Counted from the stretch's first letter, positions 8,521 to 16,197 are shown. The stretch: 24,201 bases of DNA from Promethearchaeota archaeon (GCA_030620005.1 JAUXAJ010000039.1:1-24201), one strand, 5' to 3'. Notes: a model not told the origin generated them from the letters alone. A program made the numbers and translations.

Positions 8521-9717
8521 ATGAATATGGTTGATATGGATAAAATTAAAACCTTTGCCGTAATTGGAGCTGGAACAATGGAACGCGAAATTGCACAAGT
8601 AGCTCTCATGTCGAATTCTTTTGAGGAAGTAATATTAAATGATATTAACGCAGAAGTATTAGAAAAAGCAACAGAATTTATTGAAGCCGGACTGAAAAAA
8701 ATCGAATCTAAGGGTAAATTAGGTCAAGAGCTTTCGACCCACGCCCTCATGGAAAAATTAACGAAAGAATTAGATTTAACAAGAGCCGTGGTGGACGCAG
8801 ATTTCGTGGTTGAGGCAATTCCGGAAATCATGGAATTAAAAAAACAAATATTTGAGAAACTAGGTAAATACGCTCCTGAACACGCCATTTTAGCAACTAA
8901 CACGTCAACGATGAACATCTCTGACATTGCTTCCACATCAGGAAGACCCGATAAAGTGATAGGAATGCATTTTTTTACTCCTATTCCCATTCTTAGATTA
9001 ATTGAGATAATTAAAGGTAAAAAGACATCAAATACAACCATGGAAATTACCATGGCTATAGGAAGAAAACTACCTGCTCTTAAAGGTAAAAGATTTTTGG
9101 CTCGAATTGAAAAAGAAAGTCCAGGATTCATTGTAAATAGATTAATCATTGGTAGCAGTCTTTATTTAAGTTGGCTCCTTGATCACGCAATGGAAAAAGG
9201 CATACCAATTGAACAAATTGATGCTGATGTGGGAGGTCTACAAGAATTAGGACCTTACGCTAAATGGGATTATCTAGGGCTCGATATTGTTTATCATGCT
9301 TTAAGTTATTTTTCTGAAACGCTTTCTCCGGATTTTACTCCCGGGAAAACTCTTACAAAATTAGTTAATGAGGGCAACCTGGGAAAAAAAACGGGTAAAG
9401 GAATTTATGAATGGGTCAATGACAAACCAAAACTTAATACAAAGAAAAAAGCGGGATTATTTAATTTTGAAATGTTTTATGCCGTTCAATTAAACGAGGG
9501 ATGTAGGCTTTTAGAAGAAGGTATTGTTTCAGGTTATAAAGTGATCGATGAGACAATGTTAGCTGGGATGGACATGCCAGGACCTTTTGGTGCGGGCAAA
9601 AAAAAATATATAGAATGGTCAAAATTATTGGAAGATTTTATAGAAAGATCAGGATTACACTATTTAAAACCATGTAAATTAATGAAGTCTGGTGCCTTTG
9701 TAAAAATGAGAAAGTAA
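8521..9717 (+). CDS. 3-hydroxyacyl-CoA dehydrogenase, NAD-binding
   Basis: A 398-residue protein. The N-terminal Rossmann domain has AVIGAGTM (13-20) and an acidic residue, D41, at the end of strand 2, suited to NAD(H). The catalytic H150 lies in GMHFFTP, with E162 twelve residues on (RLIEII) and N206 in the conserved VNR, matching the His-Glu-Asn set of the short-chain L-3-hydroxyacyl-CoA dehydrogenases. The C-terminus carries two copies of the helical dimerisation domain (about 200-310 and 320-398), which is why it is longer than the roughly 280 residues of single-domain enzymes. It oxidises L-3-hydroxyacyl-CoA to 3-ketoacyl-CoA, or the reverse, in beta-oxidation or butyrate-type metabolism. 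In the GxGxxG loop the third glycine is replaced by E21, which is odd. No acyl-CoA partner gene is adjacent. Confidence 0.9.
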   Translation: MNMVDMDKIKTFAVIGAGTMEREIAQVALMSNSFEEVILNDINAEVLEKATEFIEAGLKKIESKGKLGQELSTHALMEKLTKELDLTRAVVDADFVVEAIPEIMELKKQIFEKLGKYAPEHAILATNTSTMNISDIASTSGRPDKVIGMHFFTPIPILRLIEIIKGKKTSNTTMEITMAIGRKLPALKGKRFLARIEKESPGFIVNRLIIGSSLYLSWLLDHAMEKGIPIEQIDADVGGLQELGPYAKWDYLGLDIVYHALSYFSETLSPDFTPGKTLTKLVNEGNLGKKTGKGIYEWVNDKPKLNTKKKAGLFNFEMFYAVQLNEGCRLLEEGIVSGYKVIDETMLAGMDMPGPFGAGKKKYIEWSKLLEDFIERSGLHYLKPCKLMKSGAFVKMRK

Positions 9718-9831
9718 TCTCAATAGACATTGGGCAAGATCCCAATCAAGACTAGTCATAATTTCATCAAAACCAGAGAAAGTCTTGTCTCGAACACCAG
9801 ACTCAATTATCAGTGTATTAATTTTAGCCAC
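9679..9831 (-). other. possible small minus-strand ORF in a GC-richer intergenic patch
   Basis: A GTG-started 50-codon frame overlaps the 3' end of the dehydrogenase gene by about 40 bases. The patch 9725-9835 is visibly richer in G+C than the other gaps in the window, and the peptide (for example NTLIIESGVRD and FDEIMTSLDW) looks protein-like, but the opposite strand also reads open for about 40 codons. It may be a small gene, a decayed gene, or chance. No family was recognised. Confidence 0.22.
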
Positions 9832-9959
9832 GGTTTAAAAGATTTAGCACATGGGAATTTGTTAAAATTTATTGAAAACAATAAATTTAAAGTTAATTAG
9901 ATCAGATTTTACATGTAAGATTTTACATTTAAAAATTATAACCTAAAATGTGTTGATAA

Positions 9960-10931
9960 TTGGATATATTTAAAATATTGGAAAAACAAATGAAGAAAAG
10001 GATGTTCAGACCACTAGACAGATACATTCAAGAACCATCAGAACTGATTAAAGCTGTGCCAGAATCTCCTGAATTTGGATTCTTTACATGGTTTCGGATT
10101 TTTAGAGAGAAAAATATAAAACCAAAGATAAATATCACGATTAAGGCCATGCCTCATACCTTAAAATCCATAAGAGGTATTAAAAAATCATTTAAAACGC
10201 TTAAAAAAAATCCAAAAAATCCTTTAACCACCATAACGATAGAAGATTTGGATGAATTGGAAGAATATTCAAGGTCTATTGGTGTAGATAAAATTGGTTA
10301 TACGATTCTTTCACCTCACATGATTATTAAAGACCAAGCGGTTCTCTACAAGAATACAATTGTTATCATTAAAGAAATGGATGAAGATCTCATTAATTTG
10401 GCTCCAAGCCCAAAAACTCAAGTCATGATAATGAAAACATATAACGAAATGGGAAAACAAGCCAATAAAATAGCCAAATTTTTAAGAAATAAAAATCATG
10501 CTGCTCATGCGGGTCCTGCATTAGGAGGTTTATCAATTTATCCTGTATTAGCAAGGAATGCAAATATGGGAGGGATTGGTCGTCATGGTCTATTGATTAC
10601 GCCCGAATTTGGACCTAGACAGAGGATTGCAGTAATTTATACTAACATTAGCAATTTACCTATTCCGAATTCAAATTCTTATCAATGGATTACTGAATTT
10701 TGCAAAACTTGTGTGAGATGCATGGAATATTGTCCCACAAAAGCAATATACGACGCCCCGATTATCAAGCAACATGACATGTTAACTCATATTGATGTTG
10801 AAAAGTGTGCAATTGGTTTCTTGAACTATAGTTGTAGTATATGTTTAAAAGTGTGTACATTTAATAGAAATTCATATGATAAACTTAAAAAAACATGGAA
10901 AAGAAAACAAAAAAATCCGAGTTTTCATTAA
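9960..10931 (+). CDS. QueG / reductive-dehalogenase-like double [4Fe-4S] protein
   Basis: A 323-residue protein. The central part has AGPALGGLSIYPVLA and a following NMGGIGRHGLLITPEFGPRQR segment (203-221), which is the signature of the RdhA/epoxyqueuosine-reductase superfamily around the corrinoid site. Two [4Fe-4S] sites follow: C248, C251, C254, C258 and C283, C292, C295, C299, with a proline after C258. It lacks a Tat signal and most of the N-terminal half of respiratory dehalogenases, so it is a cytoplasmic, short form. The substrate is unknown, and cobalamin binding is inferred from the family, not seen. The start is TTG at 9960, directly behind TGA TAA stops; the next choice is ATG at codon 11 (9990). 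Confidence 0.78.
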   Translation: MDIFKILEKQMKKRMFRPLDRYIQEPSELIKAVPESPEFGFFTWFRIFREKNIKPKINITIKAMPHTLKSIRGIKKSFKTLKKNPKNPLTTITIEDLDELEEYSRSIGVDKIGYTILSPHMIIKDQAVLYKNTIVIIKEMDEDLINLAPSPKTQVMIMKTYNEMGKQANKIAKFLRNKNHAAHAGPALGGLSIYPVLARNANMGGIGRHGLLITPEFGPRQRIAVIYTNISNLPIPNSNSYQWITEFCKTCVRCMEYCPTKAIYDAPIIKQHDMLTHIDVEKCAIGFLNYSCSICLKVCTFNRNSYDKLKKTWKRKQKNPSFH

Positions 10932-10941
10932 ATGAAATTTA

Positions 10942-10980
10942 CGATAATGAATGATGTAATTGCGATAATGAATGTTGTAA
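10942..10980 (+). repeat. 21-bp tandem direct repeat (18 bases conserved)
   Basis: CGATAATGAATGATGTAA at 10942 and CGATAATGAATGTTGTAA at 10963 differ at one base and start 21 bases apart, two helical turns. They lie just upstream of the palindromic promoter region of the membrane-protein gene and could be paired regulator sites. Confidence 0.7.
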
Positions 10981-10982
10981 AG

Positions 10983-11008
10983 GTTTAATATAAACCTTTA
11001 TATTAAAC
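10983..11008. promoter_or_regulatory. 12-bp perfect inverted repeat overlapping a TATA-like box
   Basis: GTTTAATATAAA, then CC, then TTTATATTAAAC: 12 bases per arm with a 2-base spacer. A second overlapping inverted repeat, AAAGGTTTA-ATA-TAAACCTTT, occupies 10979-10999. The right arm is itself TATA-like and lies about 62-73 bases upstream of the ATG at 11070. The likely job is a promoter with an operator; a terminator of the preceding gene is less likely because no T-run follows. Confidence 0.5.
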
Positions 11009-11069
11009 TTAATTTTACTATATTTTAACATAATTAATTTTTCTATTGAAATTACGAGGCATAATAATC

Positions 11070-12056
11070 ATGAGTTTTATAGATGGCTTGAAGAATCTAT
11101 TTAAAAAACCAATTTTAGCAATAATTGTAATTTTGTTTATCATAGGATGGGCATTCATATTAGTTGGATTAACCTTTTTTCCCCTAGGATCATTAGACGA
11201 TTTTATTTTAGGACTTGTAGGGATACTCGTGGGCTTTACGTTAGTTTTATGTATATTTTCTCTGTTCGTAAAAATTGAAGAAATGAAAATCTATTTGATA
11301 ATCATAGCTGCTGTTATTACCATCCCTTTCTTGTTCATATTTAGGGATTTCATCTTAAATTATTTTTACGTCTTTTGTTTAATAGTAAATCAATTACTTA
11401 CAGCGTTCTTTGCGTTCAGACTATGCATGAATTATTCTACCAAACTCGATGACTGGCTTTATACTAAGAAAGAATCTAGGAAATACACGCGGGTAATAGA
11501 GTTTATCGGTTTTGGAGCAATCACTTGGTGGCTATTGAGAATTGCGATGCTTTTCTGGCAACTTATGAATGTTGTTATTTTTTACATATTCCTAGTCCTA
11601 TTAGTTATTAACATTATATTGATGTTTTTTGTAGTAATAAGATATCTCTTTACTAAAAAATTCTCGGCGTACATCACACTGTTCTTCATCTTAATTTTCT
11701 TTTACATGTCGTATTTTATTATCGATATGCTAGCTGGAGTAATATTTGCAGATCCTTCCGATATTGCGCGGACTTCTTTTGCGATTGATTTAGCGCTGTT
11801 TTTTTACATCATTGGTTCGATGTACGAGAAAATTGATTATATCCACGATAAATTTAAATATTTCAAAGTCGATACAGTAGCACTTTTCATTATTATCATG
11901 AAATTAATTGTTCAAGTAACTAAACTACCGAATGTGACTATAATTCTTGCGCCGTTATTACAAGAAATAGGGGTTTTAATAATATTTATAGCCTTTACTT
12001 TGCTATTTGGAATAGGATATATATGGGTTCATAAAGAAGGAAAGAAATTAAAATAA
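11070..12056 (+). CDS. multi-pass membrane protein, unknown function
   Basis: A 328-residue protein when started at ATG 11070. This start is preferred over the upstream in-frame TTG (11046) because GAGG at 11056-11059 sits 10 bases upstream as a Shine-Dalgarno-like site. It consists almost wholly of hydrophobic helices, about nine or ten, joined by short basic or aromatic loops, with a lysine-rich tail. No catalytic motif, transporter signature or repeat could be identified. The gene stands alone and is followed by a T-rich run. The promoter region has a perfect 12-bp inverted repeat and a 21-bp tandem repeat, suggesting dedicated regulation. Confidence 0.72.
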   Translation: MSFIDGLKNLFKKPILAIIVILFIIGWAFILVGLTFFPLGSLDDFILGLVGILVGFTLVLCIFSLFVKIEEMKIYLIIIAAVITIPFLFIFRDFILNYFYVFCLIVNQLLTAFFAFRLCMNYSTKLDDWLYTKKESRKYTRVIEFIGFGAITWWLLRIAMLFWQLMNVVIFYIFLVLLVINIILMFFVVIRYLFTKKFSAYITLFFILIFFYMSYFIIDMLAGVIFADPSDIARTSFAIDLALFFYIIGSMYEKIDYIHDKFKYFKVDTVALFIIIMKLIVQVTKLPNVTIILAPLLQEIGVLIIFIAFTLLFGIGYIWVHKEGKKLK

Positions 12057-12076
12057 TTTGATTACAAAATTTAATA

Positions 12077-12093
12077 TTTTTATTTTTTTTTAT
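12077..12093 (+). terminator. T-rich run after membrane protein gene
   Basis: A nearly uninterrupted T tract (TTTTTATTTTTTTTTAT) about 20 bases after the stop codon fits an archaeal U-tract terminator. No stem was seen. Confidence 0.45.
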
Positions 12094-12250
12094 ATTCATT
12101 AGGAACAGAATGCATTTTTATTAATCAATTCCTAAAAAAATCGCCAATTGCTTTTAAAGCATGCATGTTTCATTAAAATTTAATGAGGTATAAGGTTTTA
12201 TCACATCTAAAACTTCAGACGCTTCACCAAAAAGCGGTATCAAAAAAATA

Positions 12251-12475
12251 TTGGATTTTTTCAATGAAATGGAAAAGAATCATCCAATAACATTGAAAGA
12301 AGTAGTTGATAAAACTGGAATATCGTATACTTATGTTAAAAGGGTTTTGGATAAATTTAAAAAAGAAGAATACTGTGGATTTCACTTTGATAAATCTGGT
12401 GGTACGTGGATCGCATGGAAGGATAGAGAAAAAATTCTTCCAAAATTAGACGATACCTGCAGTCGATATTTATAA
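12251..12475 (+). CDS. small winged-helix DNA-binding protein, start uncertain
   Basis: A 74-codon frame from TTG. The segment HPITLKEVVDKTGISYTYVKR is a helix-turn-helix, followed by a third helix and a short beta wing containing GGTWIAW. It is probably a transcription regulator or the DNA-binding part of one. The frame is open further upstream to 12194, and the peptide there (KSGIKKILDFFNEM) continues the first helix naturally, but that stretch holds no ATG, GTG or TTG. So either the TTG (12251) or ATG (12266) start gives a clipped first helix, or an unusual start codon or lost start is involved. It lies head-on to the flavoprotein gene at 12574. Confidence 0.6.
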   Translation: MDFFNEMEKNHPITLKEVVDKTGISYTYVKRVLDKFKKEEYCGFHFDKSGGTWIAWKDREKILPKLDDTCSRYL

Positions 12476-12573
12476 TGATCGTATTTTCGTTCTTTCTTTA
12501 AATTTTTTTCTTAAAACCTTTTCTTTTAATTCCCCCATTTTTAAAACGAAACACTTTTTAGTTTCATGTGCAA

Positions 12574-13752
12574 TTACTTGGTCGATTTCTTCAATAACCA
12601 TTTGTATGATCTCACTCCCTGTATCAATTCTAAGAAACGATTTTTTGCAAATTTTAATATTAATTTTAAGGGGTAGAAGTTAAATGTTGTATTTATTTTA
12701 CTAAAAATTAACCCCCTTAATCTCTTAGCATACTTGAGCTCCGAAGAAATATATTCACGTAATAAACCTAAGTAGGTTGATTCTATTTTCCTATTTTCAC
12801 GTATATTTTTTAGAATTGCGAAGGATGCAAACTCAGCCGTTTTTTGAGCATAAAAAATACCTTCTCCCCATAAAGGATCAACAACTCCACCAGCATCACC
12901 GATAAGAATTACATTGTTTTTAAACACCGGGTTAATATCGAAATTCCCGTAAGGAATAGGGTGACCAGATATTTTAGGAACAATCTCTAGATTGATTTTT
13001 AATGCTGACATGAAATCTTTTATTGCCTTAACAAAATAGCCATTGTTTTTTCTATTAAGAGCACCAACTCCTATAATTATCTTCTCTTTATTTGGAAATA
13101 ACCACGCATATCCATATTTTACAAAACCAAATGAGAGAATTGGATAATGGAATTTGTCCTCTTTTAAGTCATTTCTATCTATGAAACATTCAAGTGCTGT
13201 AGCTAAATTATGTTGCCATTGATTTTTTTTTATTAGCCTATTGCGGATGAATTCCTGCCGTATTACGCTATTTACACCATCAGCACCAATAATAAACTTC
13301 GATTTGAATTTTACACCATTAGATAAAAGTACTTCGCGAGAAATTAAATCAACCTGTTTAACTTTGTTGCCCTCAATTACCTTGGTGCCAACTTCCTTTG
13401 CTTTTTTTAGTAAGTAATTATCGTAAACTCGCCGATCTACAAAATAAAAAGGATAAGATGAGAAACCTTTTGAAATTGTCTTCTCGAATTTATAATTAAT
13501 TTCATAACGACTTGTATAATAATTTATAACTCCTTTTTCTTGAAGGGTGGATAAGGGTTCTTTAAATATATTCTTTAGTAAATCAAGTGTTTTTAAACTA
13601 ATAAGACCTCCGCATAGTTTTGGTCTTGGAAATATTCTCTTGTCAATAATTAATACATCTAATCCGAGTTTACTCAAGATATACCCTGCTGTAGACCCTC
13701 CTGGTCCACCACCAACAATGATCACGTCAAGATCAAGGTTTTGTTTCGACAT
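12574..13752 (-). CDS. geranylgeranyl-reductase-family FAD-dependent oxidoreductase (paralog 1)
   Basis: A 392-residue flavoprotein. The FAD dinucleotide-binding motif IIVGGGPGGS (11-20) is followed by the family cysteine motif PKLCGG (44-49), the GADG motif (156-159), YAWLFP (215-220), and the second FAD motif GDAGGVVDPLWGEGI (285-299), which is diagnostic for the geranylgeranyl reductase family. In archaea such enzymes saturate the isoprenoid chains of membrane lipids; relatives reduce other polyprenyls such as menaquinone side chains. It is encoded 122 bases downstream of a second family member on the same strand, so the two may be co-transcribed. The C-terminus is basic and slightly hydrophobic, fitting membrane association. 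The exact lipid substrate is not readable from sequence. Confidence 0.86.
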   Translation of the reverse strand: MSKQNLDLDVIIVGGGPGGSTAGYILSKLGLDVLIIDKRIFPRPKLCGGLISLKTLDLLKNIFKEPLSTLQEKGVINYYTSRYEINYKFEKTISKGFSSYPFYFVDRRVYDNYLLKKAKEVGTKVIEGNKVKQVDLISREVLLSNGVKFKSKFIIGADGVNSVIRQEFIRNRLIKKNQWQHNLATALECFIDRNDLKEDKFHYPILSFGFVKYGYAWLFPNKEKIIIGVGALNRKNNGYFVKAIKDFMSALKINLEIVPKISGHPIPYGNFDINPVFKNNVILIGDAGGVVDPLWGEGIFYAQKTAEFASFAILKNIRENRKIESTYLGLLREYISSELKYAKRLRGLIFSKINTTFNFYPLKLILKFAKNRFLELIQGVRSYKWLLKKSTK

Positions 13753-13874
13753 CTTTGTTTTTTACGTTGAGGTTTCTATTTATTGAGTTTAAAAAAACTT
13801 TTTTTTAAAATAATATCGCTTTTTCATCCAAAATTCTAATTATTTTTTTATTCATTATCATTTTAAATCAAATC

Positions 13875-15158
13875 TTAAATCTTATATTTGATATAATGCC
13901 ATGCCATCTTTATAAAAAAGAATTTGGATTTTGGTCCTCCTAGTATGATATTTACGATTTCATGAGCGAGTTTTCTGTCTTGCATTGCCCATTTTATAAT
14001 TAAATCGAAAATTTTTTTGTTAAATACAAATTTTTTTACCCTATAATGTAATTTCAAGTCCTTGCCTATTGTTTTTTTGATTCTTGAATTAATTTTTTTG
14101 AGGACTGTTTTTGAAAAGCACTTACTAAGCTCTTTTTGACTTGCACCCCGTTTTTTTTTCATCCTATATCTGTGTACTAAATTCCCTAAAAGCTCTCCTG
14201 CAAGTTGCCCTGATTTCATGCTAAAATATATACCTTCTCCAGTTAGGGGCGAACAAAAGCCACCTGCATCGCCTACCAACATCACTCTATCAGATATTAT
14301 CCTTTTATATTGTCTAGACGATGGTAAGACAGCCCCCATATATTTTGAGTTTCCTATTTCGTCATTTTCCGTTGAATTGTCCGGAAGATAATTCTTTTCG
14401 ATTAAAAATTGTTCAAATTTTTTAGTCGAATCCTTAAGAACATGTCCTTGCTTTATTAAACTAATAACCCCAATGTTTGTGCCGATACTTCTTGGAAAAC
14501 TCCACCCATATCCTTTTAGATTGTTGAAATGAAAAAATAATTGAATGGTCAAAGGATCTTTTATATCTTTGTTGTCCTCGCCCGAATTATTAAACAATAT
14601 CTCTTTTTCAATAGAGACACTAAGATCCTCTTTCTCATTTAACTTCCGCTTAGGATCGTATAAACCAATTTTAAACAATTTAGCAACCGTGGAAATCGCA
14701 GAATCGGCACCCACAACCGCCAAACAAGTATAATTTTTTCCGTTCTGCGTATATACTATCACATTATTGTTGTTTATTTCAATATTAATTACTTTTTCTC
14801 CCGTTATAACTTTGCACTCCATCCCCGAGAGCAAGTCTAACATTTTTTTATCGAAATCCGTGCGATTTTTACTCATTCCTATTAATGGTTTTTTTAAATC
14901 CTCTGAACACACGTTAACATGGTTTTTCAAATCTGTTGAATGAACATTTACCGAATAAATATATGTGTCCATGAAGTCTTTAACAAATGGAAACTCTTTT
15001 AATACGCGTATTGTTAGACCGCCAGCACAAGCCTTTCTCCTTGGAAATTTAGCTTTGTCCAATAATGTAACTTTAATTCCATTTTCAACTAAAACTTTTG
15101 CCGTAGTAACTCCTGCTGGACCCCCACCAATAATAATAACCTCTGTATCATTTCTCAT
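13875..15158 (-). CDS. geranylgeranyl-reductase-family FAD-dependent oxidoreductase (paralog 2)
   Basis: A 427-residue relative of the downstream gene. It has IIIGGGPAG (8-16), RRKACAGG (40-47), GADSAIS (150-156; the usual glycine after D is serine), YGWSFP (217-222) and GDAGGFCSPLTGEGI (296-310). The latter half is longer than in paralog 1 and very lysine-rich. The predicted role is FAD-dependent reduction of isoprenoid double bonds at the membrane. The two proteins differ in many positions, so this is an old paralogy and not a recent duplication. The upstream region contains a perfect 35-bp tandem duplication, starting 18 bases before the ATG, with a small inverted repeat in each unit, so expression may be controlled there. 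Confidence 0.86.
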   Translation of the reverse strand: MRNDTEVIIIGGGPAGVTTAKVLVENGIKVTLLDKAKFPRRKACAGGLTIRVLKEFPFVKDFMDTYIYSVNVHSTDLKNHVNVCSEDLKKPLIGMSKNRTDFDKKMLDLLSGMECKVITGEKVINIEINNNNVIVYTQNGKNYTCLAVVGADSAISTVAKLFKIGLYDPKRKLNEKEDLSVSIEKEILFNNSGEDNKDIKDPLTIQLFFHFNNLKGYGWSFPRSIGTNIGVISLIKQGHVLKDSTKKFEQFLIEKNYLPDNSTENDEIGNSKYMGAVLPSSRQYKRIISDRVMLVGDAGGFCSPLTGEGIYFSMKSGQLAGELLGNLVHRYRMKKKRGASQKELSKCFSKTVLKKINSRIKKTIGKDLKLHYRVKKFVFNKKIFDLIIKWAMQDRKLAHEIVNIILGGPKSKFFFIKMAWHYIKYKI

Positions 15159-15175
15159 GAAACATCATAATTTCT

Positions 15176-15245
15176 AATTTTTTAGACAAATAGTTACAGA
15201 AAGGTTCTGAAATTTTTTAGACAAATAGTTACAGAAAGGTTCTGA
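15176..15245 (-). repeat. perfect 35-bp tandem duplication upstream of paralog 2
   Basis: Units 15176-15210 and 15211-15245 are identical. Each contains the inverted repeat CAGAA-AGG-TTCTG (15197-15209 and 15232-15244). It begins 18 bases upstream of the ATG at 15158, inside the presumed leader/promoter, so it may double an operator site. No third copy was seen. Confidence 0.9.
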
Positions 15246-15314
15246 TAATTCAATTAATTAAATTGAAATATTATTACTATGATTAAAATTTTTTTATCAT
15301 GACTGCTCAAGAAA

Positions 15315-15377
15315 TTTGATGCTTTTAGAATTGCAAATATATTTAAGAGCATCATGAAATCTCAAAATAATTTGAGA
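15315..15377 (+). repeat. dispersed 63-bp segment, copy A
   Basis: It matches 20469-20531 at 56 of 63 positions by manual alignment. It contains a TATA-like AAATATATTTAA, an ATG followed by six identical codons, and the inverted repeat TCTCAAA-ATAA-TTTGAGA at its 3' end. In this copy GATGCTTTTA and TAAGAGCATC also form an imperfect outer inverted repeat around the TATA-like box. Confidence 0.8.
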
Positions 15378-15436
15378 TTCTGAAAAAAAAATTTTGATTA
15401 AAATCAAGTTTACTTTTTTTTGTTTTGAGCCATTTT

Positions 15437-15491
15437 GGGGGGGGAAAAAGACAAGGGCAAAAAAAAAAAAAAAAAATGTCTAAAAAAAAAA
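15437..15491 (+). repeat. homopolymer cluster G8, A18, A10
   Basis: Eight G (15437-15444), eighteen A (15459-15476) and ten A (15482-15491) lie within 55 bases, bracketing the ATG at 15476. Such runs are prone to slippage in replication, transcription and sequencing. Exact lengths should be treated with caution. Confidence 0.75.
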
Positions 15492-15679
15492 CGCGTGAAA
15501 AAAAGGATTTTTTGATTGGTTTTAGGTATAATGTCGGGGATAGAATTAACACAGTTAATTGGGTGATTCTGTATCAAAAAGACAATCATAAACACATTGA
15601 ATTGCTAACTTTTGATATCGGAGAATTTCCGTCTTGGATAGGAAAAAATGTTTGGATCTTTAACATAGTACTTGTATAG
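15476..15679 (+). CDS. small unrecognised lysine-rich-start protein
   Basis: 67 codons from the ATG at 15476; the frame is open further up to an ATG at 15425, which would add a glycine/lysine-rich leader encoded by the G8 and A18 runs. The first dozen residues are lysine-rich, then a compact beta-rich-looking segment (GFRYNVGDRINTVNW ... FPSWIGKNVWIF) reminiscent of a small barrel. I do not recognise the family. The shorter start is preferred because the longer leader is entirely homopolymer-derived. It precedes the RelE-like gene by about 160 bases on the same strand; a link to it is not shown. Confidence 0.45.
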   Translation: MSKKKTREKKDFLIGFRYNVGDRINTVNWVILYQKDNHKHIELLTFDIGEFPSWIGKNVWIFNIVLV

Positions 15680-15840
15680 GTAATGCCTATATAAATTCTA
15701 TATGTTAAGTATTTGAAAAAAGTTAAGAAATAAGACTTTATCAACCCATTAATAACCCCCTAATAATGAATTTTATTAAAGCCCAATATCATTTTATAAT
15801 AGGAATTTGACATAAATTATTATGGATAAAAAGCAACATT

Positions 15841-16197
15841 ATGAGTGAACGCTTAACACTTGTTAGAACAAAATCATTTAACGATGGATTGAAAACACTA
15901 ATTCCAAAGAGGAAACATTCCAATATTATTAATGATCTTATGACATTTACTGCTGATGATGTTAGAGGTTGGAGTAATTTAAAAGGAAGAAGTCTTAATA
16001 TTTTAAAAAAACATAGGTATAGCGATTTTAGAATTCTTGTTGTATATTGCGAACAATGTTTTAATTATTTTGACGCAAGACTGAATTGTACTATTTGTAA
16101 CGAGAATAACCTACAAAGAATAATAGCTGTTGATATTGATCATAGAAGTAAAGTATATAATAGGAGCAAAATCGATATGACTGGAGAATTTGATTAA
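15841..16197 (+). CDS. RelE/ParE-fold toxin-like protein with a CxxC...CxxC insert
   Basis: A 118-residue protein. The order VRTKSFNDGLKTL (8-20), WSNLKG (44-49), ILKKHRYSDFRILVVY (54-69) and IIAVDIDHRSKVYNR (94-108) is the RelE/ParE pattern: two helices, then a beta sheet with basic residues R59, R64, H101, R102 and Y106 on the expected catalytic face. Between the last two strands sits CEQC (70-73) and CTIC (83-86), a likely zinc knuckle that ordinary RelE proteins lack. Family role: RelE-type toxins cut mRNA on the ribosome, and ParE poisons gyrase; which applies here is unknown. No antitoxin gene lies just upstream on the same strand. Its stop codon overlaps the stop of the convergent 205-residue gene. 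Confidence 0.62.
   Translation: MSERLTLVRTKSFNDGLKTLIPKRKHSNIINDLMTFTADDVRGWSNLKGRSLNILKKHRYSDFRILVVYCEQCFNYFDARLNCTICNENNLQRIIAVDIDHRSKVYNRSKIDMTGEFD

Noticed and set aside
8724..9149. 141-codon minus-strand ORF
   Set aside because: It is a shadow of the hydroxyacyl-CoA dehydrogenase gene, whose own frame has conserved catalytic motifs.
9948..9956. ATG at 9948 as start of the QueG-like gene
   Set aside because: It runs into TGA after two codons, then TAA, before the TTG at 9960.
10979..10999. Inverted repeat AAAGGTTTA/TAAACCTTT as a terminator of the QueG-like gene
   Set aside because: No T-run follows the stem, and it overlaps a TATA-like box of the next gene, so an operator is more likely.
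15176..15245. Two identical 35-bp units as a mini CRISPR
   Set aside because: The units abut with no spacer between them, there are only two, and no cas gene is near. It is a tandem duplication.
15352..15595. Two overlapping minus-strand ORFs rich in F, K and P
   Set aside because: They are made by poly-A/poly-G runs read in reverse and have no protein-like character.
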